A stretch of 5,070 nt of DNA. It comes from Nitrospira defluvii (GTDB taxonomy: Bacteria > Nitrospirota > Nitrospiria > Nitrospirales > Nitrospiraceae). The stretch is from assembly GCA_016199015.1 (NCBI GenBank), contig JACQHN010000393.1, forward strand, positions 1 through 5,070. The letters are read 5' to 3'. The notes under the pieces are model-generated. The model worked only from the letters and a program-made list of their open reading frames with translations, did not search any database and was not told where the DNA came from. The translations under genes and the position numbers were made by a program. Shown here one piece after another: positions 1 through 4,992 of this stretch (position 1 is its first letter; each line of letters begins with the position of its first letter).

Positions 1-1353
1 GACGACGATCAGGATATCGTGACGATGTTGCAGGATCGTCTCGACGCCGGCGGGTATAAAACCCTGACGGCCGCTGACGGCCAGCGTGGGATCGAGCTCA
101 TCGAGCAGGAGTCTCCCAACCTCGTCCTGCTGGATCTCTACTTGCCCCGCCTCAAGGGCATGGACGTACTGAAACGCATGGCCCAGAACAAGCAGATCGA
201 CGACATCCCAGTCATTGTCATGACCGCCGCGGGCACGATCCCCGACGCCGTCGAAGCCATGCGACAAGGCGCCTACGACTTTCTGACGAAGCCCCTCGAA
301 AAGGACCATCTGCTGATCGTGATTCAAAAGGCACTGGAGCGGGACTCGTTGAAACGGCAAGTGGCCGCCCTCACGTCCGACGTCCAGAACCGGTATGCCA
401 CCATCGTCGGGGATAGCCAGAAGATCAAGTCCATCATCGAATCGGCGCAGCGCGCCGCCAATTCAGACGCCAGCATCCTCCTGCTCGGGGAGAGCGGAAC
501 GGGCAAGGAGCTCTTTGCACGGTCTATCCACCAATGGAGCCCGCGCCAGGGCATGCCCATGGTCGTGATCAATTGCGTGGCGCTCACGGAAACGCTGCTT
601 GAGAACGAACTCTTCGGTCATGAACGCGGCGCCTATACCGGCGCGGACCGGCTCCAAAAAGGCAAATTGGAAATGGCCGATGGAGGAACCGTGTTTCTCG
701 ACGAGATCGGGGACATGCCCTTGCCGTTACAGGCCAAACTTTTGCGCGTCCTACAGGACAGGGAATTCCAACGGGTCGGGGGCACACGCCCGGTCTCCGT
801 CAACGTTCGCTTCGTGGCAGCCACCAACAAAGATCTCAAGCAGGCCGTGAAGGCCGGACAGTTCAGAGAAGACCTCTTCTTCCGGCTCAACGTCGTGAGC
901 TTTACGCTCCCCCCGTTACGGGACCGCAGCGAGGACATTGGGAGGCTCGCCGATTTCTTTCTCAAACGGCATGCGTATGAAGCCAAACGTCCGGGCGTCA
1001 CACTCAGCCCGGCGGCCCACGCCGCGCTGACCCATTACCCCTGGCCCGGCAATATCCGCGAACTCGACAACGTTCTCTCACGCGCGGTGGTGCTCAGCCC
1101 CAGTGACGTGATCGAACCGGATTTTTTGGCCTTGGCTACGGACGAGACGGCAGGAAAAGGCACTGGGGAGAGCGCGCTTCCCTACATGAACCTCACCTAT
1201 CATGAGTCCATGGAAGCACACAGCGCCTATATCATCGAACGGGCATTGGACAGGGCGGCAGGCAATCAGACCAAGGCCGCTGAGTTTCTCGACCTCCAAC
1301 GGACCTATCTCGCCCGCTTGATCAAGCAACGAAAACCCACCGCCGGCGAGTAA
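1..1353 (+). CDS. sigma-54-dependent response regulator (NtrC/AtoC family), 5' partial
   Basis: The frame is open from base 1 to a TAA at 1351-1353, giving 450 visible codons. Codons 1-3 are the Asp-Asp-Asp acidic cluster of a receiver domain, so only about ten N-terminal residues should be missing; the GTG at 19 is not the true start. Receiver landmarks are the phospho-acceptor Asp at codon 45 (LLDLYLP), Thr at 75 and Lys at 97 (FLTKPLE). The AAA+ sigma-54 activation domain follows, with Walker A GESGTGKE (codons 163-170), the sigma-54-contacting loop GAYTGA (210-215), Walker B GGTVFLDE (228-235), the arginine-finger segment FREDLFFRLN (288-297) and sensor II PWPGNIREL (347-355). A Fis-type helix-turn-helix ends the protein (about 410-446). 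Family knowledge: phosphorylation drives oligomerisation, and ATP hydrolysis opens sigma-54 polymerase complexes. Its kinase partner and target genes are not visible. The family call is very secure; the regulon is unknown. Confidence 0.97.
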   Translation, partial: DDDQDIVTMLQDRLDAGGYKTLTAADGQRGIELIEQESPNLVLLDLYLPRLKGMDVLKRMAQNKQIDDIPVIVMTAAGTIPDAVEAMRQGAYDFLTKPLEKDHLLIVIQKALERDSLKRQVAALTSDVQNRYATIVGDSQKIKSIIESAQRAANSDASILLLGESGTGKELFARSIHQWSPRQGMPMVVINCVALTETLLENELFGHERGAYTGADRLQKGKLEMADGGTVFLDEIGDMPLPLQAKLLRVLQDREFQRVGGTRPVSVNVRFVAATNKDLKQAVKAGQFREDLFFRLNVVSFTLPPLRDRSEDIGRLADFFLKRHAYEAKRPGVTLSPAAHAALTHYPWPGNIRELDNVLSRAVVLSPSDVIEPDFLALATDETAGKGTGESALPYMNLTYHESMEAHSAYIIERALDRAAGNQTKAAEFLDLQRTYLARLIKQRKPTAGE

Positions 1354-1357
1354 TCAG

Positions 1358-1483
1358 GCCGGAGGCTGAAAAAGCCCGCCGGCTTCGTTCTCGCGTCGCT
1401 CCGAAGCTCAACGTACCGCAAGGGTACGCCTCGCCTCCTCGCATCGCTGCGGCCTCGCTGGACGAACTTTGTGAGCCTCCGGC
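1358..1483. repeat. imperfect palindromic intergenic element between convergent genes
   Basis: The ends are a perfect 10-base inverted repeat: GCCGGAGGCT at 1358-1367 and AGCCTCCGGC at 1474-1483. The match continues imperfectly inward (GGAGGCTGAAAAAG against the complement of CTTTGTGAGCCTCC, 12 of 14). Near the centre is a hairpin with stem CGTACC (1412-1417), loop GCAAG and stem GGTACG (1423-1428). The element begins four bases after the response-regulator stop, and its last base is the final base of the murU stop codon (TAG read on the minus strand at 1485-1483). From memory, closely similar sequences are dispersed between genes in Nitrospira genomes; this could not be checked. It could be a REP/MITE-like repeat or a structured bidirectional terminator. 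Confidence 0.7.
1368..1386 (-). terminator. probable intrinsic terminator for the amgK-murU transcript
   Basis: Read on the minus strand, AAGCC-GGCG-GGCTT forms a 5-bp stem with a 4-base loop, extendable by a G-T pair, and runs directly into a tract of five T (1373-1369), two of which also lie in the stem. It lies about 100 bases beyond the murU stop, inside the palindromic element. The stem is short, so it may be weak alone, but the larger palindrome could help. No matching T-tract is seen for plus-strand transcripts of the response regulator. Confidence 0.5.
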
Positions 1484-2229
1484 TACACGGAAGAATCGGC
1501 TTTTCGTACCGATAATTTGAGCAAACCTGCCGCGGCATCCCGCTCCACCTGCGCATACCGTTCGGGCGTGCCCACATCGCTCCAAAAGCCGTCGAAATCG
1601 TACCCCATGATCCGCTCGCCCTCCTGAATGCCCTGCACATAGGCGTCGATGATGGAAGACTCCTTGTCGACAGGGACGGAACGCAAGAGACGCGGGTGCA
1701 GAATATGGATGCCGGCAAACATCCGCGCAGAAGTCGGCATCGGTACGGACCGGCCGCGACCCGTGATCCGAACCACCTCGGCCTGATCCGTCACCTCAAC
1801 CAGCCCCCAGCGAGCCGCCTCGGGATCCCGTCGCAACACCAGCGTCGCCGCCGCTTCATGCTCTCGGTGGAAAGCGATGAGCGCCGTGAGATCCAATTCA
1901 AACAGGGTGTCGCCGTTCAGAATCAGCACCGGCTCGCCGTTGAACCAACCTTCCACCTGCTTGATCCCACCTCCGGTGCCGAGAATCACGGGCTCGTGCG
2001 AATAGGTAATCCGCATTCCGAAACGGGCGCCGTCGCCCAGCGCCTGCTCGATCATCGCCCCCAAATGATGGAGATTGATCACGACATCCTGAATGCCGTG
2101 ACGCTTCAGGAGCAGCAGATTCCAGACAATCATCGGTGTGCCGGCGACTGGGAGGAGCGGCTTCGGCGTCACGTCGGTGAGGGGCCTCAACCGGGTTCCG
2201 AAGCCCGCTGCGAGAATCATGGCCCTCAT
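1483..2229 (-). CDS. murU: sugar-1-phosphate nucleotidyltransferase, probable MurNAc-1-phosphate uridylyltransferase
   Basis: This 248-residue cytoplasmic protein has the GT-A-like nucleotidyltransferase signature at its N-terminus: LAAGFGTRLRPLT (residues 6-18), followed by a conserved Pro-Lys at 22-23. A GTGGGI loop lies at 84-89, NGD with the metal-binding Asp107 at 105-107, and WSDVGTPERY near the C-terminus carries the second likely metal ligand, Asp218. It has no C-terminal left-handed beta-helix, which separates it from GlmU and fits short MurU-type enzymes (about 220-250 residues). Family knowledge: MurU joins MurNAc-alpha-1-phosphate and UTP to give UDP-MurNAc and pyrophosphate. The opening MRAMILAAG resembles the MurU start as I recall it, supporting the ATG at 2229, although no good Shine-Dalgarno site precedes it. 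It follows an AmgK-type kinase on the same strand, the main reason for choosing MurU over a mannose- or glucose-1-phosphate transferase. The class is secure; the substrate is inferred. Confidence 0.85.
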   Translation of the reverse strand: MRAMILAAGFGTRLRPLTDVTPKPLLPVAGTPMIVWNLLLLKRHGIQDVVINLHHLGAMIEQALGDGARFGMRITYSHEPVILGTGGGIKQVEGWFNGEPVLILNGDTLFELDLTALIAFHREHEAAATLVLRRDPEAARWGLVEVTDQAEVVRITGRGRSVPMPTSARMFAGIHILHPRLLRSVPVDKESSIIDAYVQGIQEGERIMGYDFDGFWSDVGTPERYAQVERDAAAGLLKLSVRKADSSV

Positions 2230-2233
2230 ACAA

Positions 2234-2332
2234 GAATGCTGAATGATGAATTAGGAATGATAAATTGACAGAGGTACGTCATGAACGATGATTCCGAAAC
2301 GGAGTTTGATGTTCATTCAGAATTCAGCATTC
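2234..2332. repeat. AT-rich nested inverted-repeat spacer between amgK and murU
   Basis: An 11-base perfect inverted repeat, GAATGCTGAAT (2234-2244) and ATTCAGCATTC (2322-2332), bounds an AT-rich stretch unlike the GC-rich genes on either side. Inside are ATGAAC/GTTCAT (2281-2286 and 2311-2316) and TCCG-AAA-CGGA (2293-2303), which nest around the same centre near 2298. The left part also holds two near-identical 12-base units, GAATGATGAATT (2241-2252) and GAATGATAAATT (2255-2266). The element takes up most of the 119 bases between the two genes. It looks like a small non-coding repeat or a folded mRNA segment; its origin is unknown. Confidence 0.6.
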
Positions 2333-2348
2333 ATAATTCCACATTCAC

Positions 2349-3449
2349 CTATTGCAGTTCAGCGACGTACGGCGCCAGGTGCTGCCGAAGTGTGGCCAGC
2401 TCAGGATATTTAGACAGGTTGCGTTTCACGTAGCCTAAAACGCGAGGGATATCGGCAAGAAATTTGGGATTGTGCTTGACTTGGTCGATATAGACAAATC
2501 GGCCGGCGGCTTTGAAATTCCGTTGGATACTGGTGAGGTCGAACAAGCGGCGAAACGCCGCCCGATCGGTCCAGCCCTGCCCATGGGCGGCGAGGCCATT
2601 GAGGAAATGATCGATCAGCCCATCCACCACCGCCTCGTCCAACTCGATGTAGGCATCCTTCAAGAGGGAGGCCAGATCGTAGGTGGCCGGTCCCATCAAG
2701 GCATCCTGAAAATCGATGATGCCGATCCGCGATCCGTCTACCATCAGATTACGTGAATGGTAGTCGCGGTGGACGAACACCTGCGGCTGTCCCGCCAACA
2801 ACTCGGTGATGCGCTGGAACTCCGCGCGGATCGCCGCCTCGTCGGCCGGAGCCATCGGCTTGCCCAATCGGGCGGTAATGCCATATTCCAGAAAGTGATC
2901 GAACTCCCACATCAAGAGCGGCACATCGAAACGCCGGTGGAAGGCAATACAACGCGGCTCGGGCGGTGTCGTTCCCTTCACCTGGAACAGCACCAGTTGA
3001 TCGATCGCCTGGCGATAGAGAGTTTCTAACGTGGCGCGATCAGCATGGCGGCAGGCTTCCGCCAACGTCAGATCGCCGAAATCTTCCAGATATAACAGCC
3101 CGGCCTCGCGATCGTAGTAGTGCAGCTGCGGCACGGTCACTCCGGTGCGGTGCAGATGCGTGAGGACGTTGGTAAAGGGAAGTTCCGTGATCTTGGCGGG
3201 GGCTCCGCTGACTGCCTCCTCGGACTTCTTAAAGCCCTCCGGATCGGCCAGCTGCATGAGAATCAGTGATGCGGGCGTGCCTTTCAGGGTGATCCGAAAA
3301 TACCGGCGATTGGACGCATCCCCGGCGAGCGCGGTCAGCGCGGCTAACTCTCCACGAAACGGCAGATGATTCGCGATGGTCTGGGCAATGCGCGAAGAAT
3401 CGGGAGGCGCGAGGGGCGTCGCCGGTGCGGCAGGATTTGTCGTCGTCAT
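2349..3449 (-). CDS. amgK: aminoglycoside-phosphotransferase-like sugar kinase, probable anomeric MurNAc/GlcNAc kinase
   Basis: This 366-residue cytoplasmic protein has the bilobal APH kinase fold. GDASNRRYFR (residues 43-52) is the nucleotide-binding segment characteristic of the AmgK group. YLEDFGD (120-126) fits the hinge, HRDYHSRNLM (227-236) is the catalytic loop with Asp229 and Asn234, and IIDFQDALMGP (244-254) holds the metal-binding Asp246. Family knowledge: AmgK phosphorylates the anomeric hydroxyl of MurNAc (and GlcNAc) with ATP, and MurU then makes UDP-MurNAc, bypassing the fosfomycin-sensitive MurA step. The MurU-type gene lies 119 bases downstream on the same strand. The ATG at 3449 is the only start codon between an upstream in-frame TGA (3497-3495) and the kinase core, so the start is well fixed despite lacking a Shine-Dalgarno site. 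The first 18 residues are Pro/Ala/Thr-rich and probably disordered. True aminoglycoside resistance is unlikely. Confidence 0.88.
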   Translation of the reverse strand: MTTTNPAAPATPLAPPDSSRIAQTIANHLPFRGELAALTALAGDASNRRYFRITLKGTPASLILMQLADPEGFKKSEEAVSGAPAKITELPFTNVLTHLHRTGVTVPQLHYYDREAGLLYLEDFGDLTLAEACRHADRATLETLYRQAIDQLVLFQVKGTTPPEPRCIAFHRRFDVPLLMWEFDHFLEYGITARLGKPMAPADEAAIRAEFQRITELLAGQPQVFVHRDYHSRNLMVDGSRIGIIDFQDALMGPATYDLASLLKDAYIELDEAVVDGLIDHFLNGLAAHGQGWTDRAAFRRLFDLTSIQRNFKAAGRFVYIDQVKHNPKFLADIPRVLGYVKRNLSKYPELATLRQHLAPYVAELQ

Positions 3450-3458
3450 ACGATCGGC

Positions 3459-3487
3459 ATTATAGCCAAACCGTCCTGAACTGCCAG
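3459..3487 (-). promoter_or_regulatory. sigma-70-type promoter for amgK, predicted leaderless
   Basis: On the minus strand a perfect -10 hexamer TATAAT (3464-3459) is preceded, after a 17-base spacer, by CTGGCA (3487-3482), a 4 of 6 match to the -35 consensus. Transcription should begin near 3453-3450, only a few bases before the amgK ATG at 3449. There is no room for a ribosome binding site, and the bases between (GCCGATCGT) have none. Translation would therefore depend on leaderless initiation. Confidence 0.65.
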
Positions 3488-3572
3488 CAGAAAGTCACCT
3501 ACTGCATACCGGCGCCTTGCTGCTCGCAACATCACACGTCCACACCATGATCTCTCGCTGCACATCACTTGG

Positions 3573-3602
3573 TTGTCAGCCCTCGCCCTCAGCCGGTATC
3601 CT
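3573..3602 (+). promoter_or_regulatory. possible sigma-70-type promoter for the aldo/keto reductase gene
   Basis: TTGTCA (3573-3578, 5 of 6) and TATCCT (3597-3602, 4 of 6) are 18 bases apart. They would start transcription near 3609, leaving a leader of about 20 bases with the Shine-Dalgarno site. The -10 overlaps GCCGGTAT (3592-3599), whose perfect inverted copy ATACCGGC lies at 3506-3513. The match is moderate and could be chance. Confidence 0.35.
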
Positions 3603-3615
3603 ATCGCATCAACCG

Positions 3616-3623
3616 AAAGGAGG
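3616..3623 (+). promoter_or_regulatory. strong ribosome binding site fixing the aldo/keto reductase start
   Basis: AAAGGAGG lies five bases before the ATG at 3629 and is fully complementary to the 16S rRNA tail. It selects this ATG over the in-frame ATG at 3569, which would add 20 residues with no family likeness. Confidence 0.88.
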
Positions 3624-3628
3624 CGCCC

Positions 3629-4600
3629 ATGCAGTACGTTCATCTCGGCCGTTCAGGAGTCCGTATCAGCCGCCTCTGTCTCGGCACGATGAACTTCGGG
3701 CCGCATACCTCCGAACCCGACGGCTTTGCCATCATGGACCAGGCACTGGAGCTGGGCATCAATTTTTTCGACAGCGCGAATGTCTACGGGTGGAAGGTCG
3801 GCGAAGGCGTCACCGAACAAATCGTCGGCCGTTGGCTGGCCCAGGGCGGCGCGCGGCGCGACAAGGTCGTGCTGGCCACCAAGGTCTTTGGACGCATGGG
3901 TGACTGGCCCAACCAGTCGCGCCTGTCGGCCTTCCATATCAAGCGCGCCTGCGAAGAAAGCCTCCGCCGCCTGCAGACAGACCATATCGATCTCTACCAG
4001 ATGCATCACATCGATCGTGACTGCCCCTGGGAGGAAATCTGGCAGGCCATGGAACAACTTTGCCGCGAGGGCAAGGTGCTCTACATCGGCAGCAGCAATT
4101 TCGCCGGCTGGCACATCGCCCAAGCGCAAGAACTCGCGAGGTCGCGCCACTTTCTCGGCCTCATCTCCGAACAGAGCCTCTACAATCTCCTCGAACGAAC
4201 GGTCGAACTGGAAGTCATTCCGGCCTGCCAAGCCTATGGAATCGGCCTCATTCCTTGGAGCCCCTTGGCGCGCGGCCTGCTTGGAGGTGCCTTGAACCCA
4301 AGCACAGCCGGTCGGCGTGCGGATAAGGATGTCCGCAAGGACATCGAGACCCATCGCGCAAAACTCGAAGCCTATGAACGGCTCTGTGGAACGTTGCAAG
4401 CCATGCCGGCCACCGTGGCTCTCGCTTGGCTGTTACACCAACCAGCGGTGACTGCTCCCATCATCGGACCTCGCACGATGGAGCAGCTGACCAGCGCCCT
4501 GCAGAGTCTGGAGCTGACGTTGACCCCGGAGACGCTCAAGGCGTTGGACGAGATCTTCCCTGGCCCAGGAGGAGCGGCCCCGGAAGCCTATGCTTGGTAA
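3629..4600 (+). CDS. aldo/keto reductase, NADPH-dependent oxidoreductase
   Basis: This complete 323-residue soluble protein of the aldo/keto reductase superfamily has a (beta/alpha)8 barrel. The N-terminus MQYVHLGRSGVRISRLCLGT is typical of the bacterial branch that includes YajO- and YhdN-like enzymes. The catalytic tetrad is visible: Asp48 and Tyr53 (FFDSANVYG, 46-54), Lys85 (LATKVFG, 82-88) and His126 (DLYQMHH, 121-127). GSSNFAG (154-160), SEQSLYNLLER (180-190) and PWSPLARGLLGG (209-220) follow, then a cofactor-binding segment around IIGPRTMEQL (278-287). The ending GGAAPEAYAW is a familiar, complete C-terminus. Family knowledge: these enzymes reduce aldehydes or ketones with NADPH, and substrates cannot be predicted from sequence. 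The gene stands alone, diverging from amgK. Detoxification of reactive carbonyls or housekeeping redox roles are possible but not shown. Confidence 0.95.
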   Translation: MQYVHLGRSGVRISRLCLGTMNFGPHTSEPDGFAIMDQALELGINFFDSANVYGWKVGEGVTEQIVGRWLAQGGARRDKVVLATKVFGRMGDWPNQSRLSAFHIKRACEESLRRLQTDHIDLYQMHHIDRDCPWEEIWQAMEQLCREGKVLYIGSSNFAGWHIAQAQELARSRHFLGLISEQSLYNLLERTVELEVIPACQAYGIGLIPWSPLARGLLGGALNPSTAGRRADKDVRKDIETHRAKLEAYERLCGTLQAMPATVALAWLLHQPAVTAPIIGPRTMEQLTSALQSLELTLTPETLKALDEIFPGPGGAAPEAYAW

Positions 4601-4624
4601 GTACTGGGCACCAAAGACACTGTC

Positions 4625-4649
4625 ACGGCAAAAATTTCCCGGCTGTTTT
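4625..4649 (+). terminator. weak candidate terminator after the aldo/keto reductase gene
   Basis: ACGGC (4625-4629) can pair with GCTGT (4642-4646) through a 12-base loop, using one G-U pair, and is followed by three more T. The stem is short and the loop large, so this is only a candidate; no better terminator was seen after the gene. Confidence 0.2.
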
Positions 4650-4778
4650 ATCGCACGCGTTCTTCCGGCAGGCAGCTGCATGACCTGACCGACTCGATCC
4701 GAAATCCGCGGGGCCTGAGATGGACCGCTTGGGTGCCTGCAACCTACAGCAGCGACAAGGCAGACTTACCTCGCTCAT

Positions 4779-4793
4779 CCACCGCATAGGTGG
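4779..4793. repeat. short dyad CCACC-GCATA-GGTGG
   Basis: A perfect 5-bp inverted repeat with a 5-base spacer; its right arm runs into a second small palindrome, GGTG-G-CACC (4789-4797). It overlaps the -24 part of the first sigma-54-like element and lies about 155 bases upstream of the start predicted from the second. It could be a regulator site, or chance. Confidence 0.3.
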
Positions 4794-4806
4794 CACCAAC
4801 ATGGCT
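4791..4806 (+). promoter_or_regulatory. sigma-54-like -24/-12 element, upstream copy
   Basis: TGGCAC, five bases, then TGGCT matches TGGCAC-N5-TTGCW at 10 of 11 positions, with the invariant GG (4792-4793) and GC (4804-4805) ten bases apart. The one mismatch is in the -12 part. A start from here would lie near 4817, leaving a leader of about 175 bases before the gene at 4993. Confidence 0.35.
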
Positions 4807-4915
4807 GCCGCTCACGAACGACCATACTTCCGACCTGACTTCCACGACCCCCTGTTCCTCACCTCACGAGCACGTACCAACACCTAACCGATCGCTTACG
4901 CCAACTCCAGGCTGC

Positions 4916-4931
4916 AGGCACTCTATTTGCT
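4916..4931 (+). promoter_or_regulatory. sigma-54-like -24/-12 element, downstream copy
   Basis: AGGCAC, five bases, then TTGCT matches TGGCAC-N5-TTGCW at 10 of 11 positions, with GG (4917-4918) and GC (4929-4930) ten bases apart and an intact -12 part. Transcription would begin near 4942, giving a leader of about 50 bases with the strong ribosome binding site at 4981. This is the better placed of the two copies. Confidence 0.45.
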
Positions 4932-4980
4932 TGGTTCACGACTCAGAACGAAGCGGCAGATTGTCATCCCACTCACGCTC

Positions 4981-4989
4981 AGGAGGTGA
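4981..4989 (+). promoter_or_regulatory. extended Shine-Dalgarno sequence
   Basis: AGGAGGTGA is a nine-base perfect complement of the 16S rRNA tail. AGGAGG ends six bases before the ATG at 4993, the best possible spacing. It is the main evidence that a real gene begins there. Confidence 0.85.
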
Positions 4990-4992
4990 CCC

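Larger units (their letters stand above)
4601..4992. other. 392-base intergenic region without a convincing gene
   Basis: No reading frame here has a family motif together with a proper ribosome binding site. The aldo/keto reductase frame stays open for 62 codons past its TAA before a TAG at 4787-4789, and a 55-codon frame at 4720-4887 lacks a clear Shine-Dalgarno site; both are probably chance. The stretch holds a short dyad at 4779-4793 and two sigma-54-like elements at 4791-4806 and 4916-4931. It is most simply read as the regulatory region and leader of the gene starting at 4993. Confidence 0.6.

Noticed and set aside
19..21. GTG at 19 as the response-regulator start
   Set aside because: The frame is open upstream to base 1 and encodes the conserved acidic cluster of the receiver, so the gene begins before the window.
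2265..2292. Plus-strand promoter with a perfect TTGACA in the amgK-murU spacer
   Set aside because: The best -10 (GATGAT, spacer 16) is poor, and it would drive only antisense RNA into amgK; AT-rich repeats yield such hits by chance.
2281..2433. Plus-strand 50-codon ORF with a GAGG upstream
   Set aside because: It begins inside the palindromic spacer and runs antisense into the 3' end of amgK, with no recognisable motif; the upstream GAGG is likely chance.
2349..3449. Aminoglycoside resistance kinase
   Set aside because: The N-lobe GDASNRRYFR motif and the neighbouring nucleotidyltransferase fit the AmgK sugar kinase group rather than a resistance enzyme.
3569..3628. In-frame ATG at 3569 as an earlier aldo/keto reductase start
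   Set aside because: It has no good Shine-Dalgarno site, adds 20 residues with no family likeness, and the ATG at 3629 has an ideal one.
4705..4770. Possible TPP riboswitch, suggested by CTGAGAT and AGCG pieces
   Set aside because: The conserved GAACCTGATC core and the pairing elements are absent, and no thiamine gene follows.
4720..4887. 55-codon plus-strand ORF in the right intergenic region
   Set aside because: It lacks a clear Shine-Dalgarno site, shows no known motif, has only moderate third-position GC, and overlaps the first sigma-54-like element. It cannot be fully excluded.
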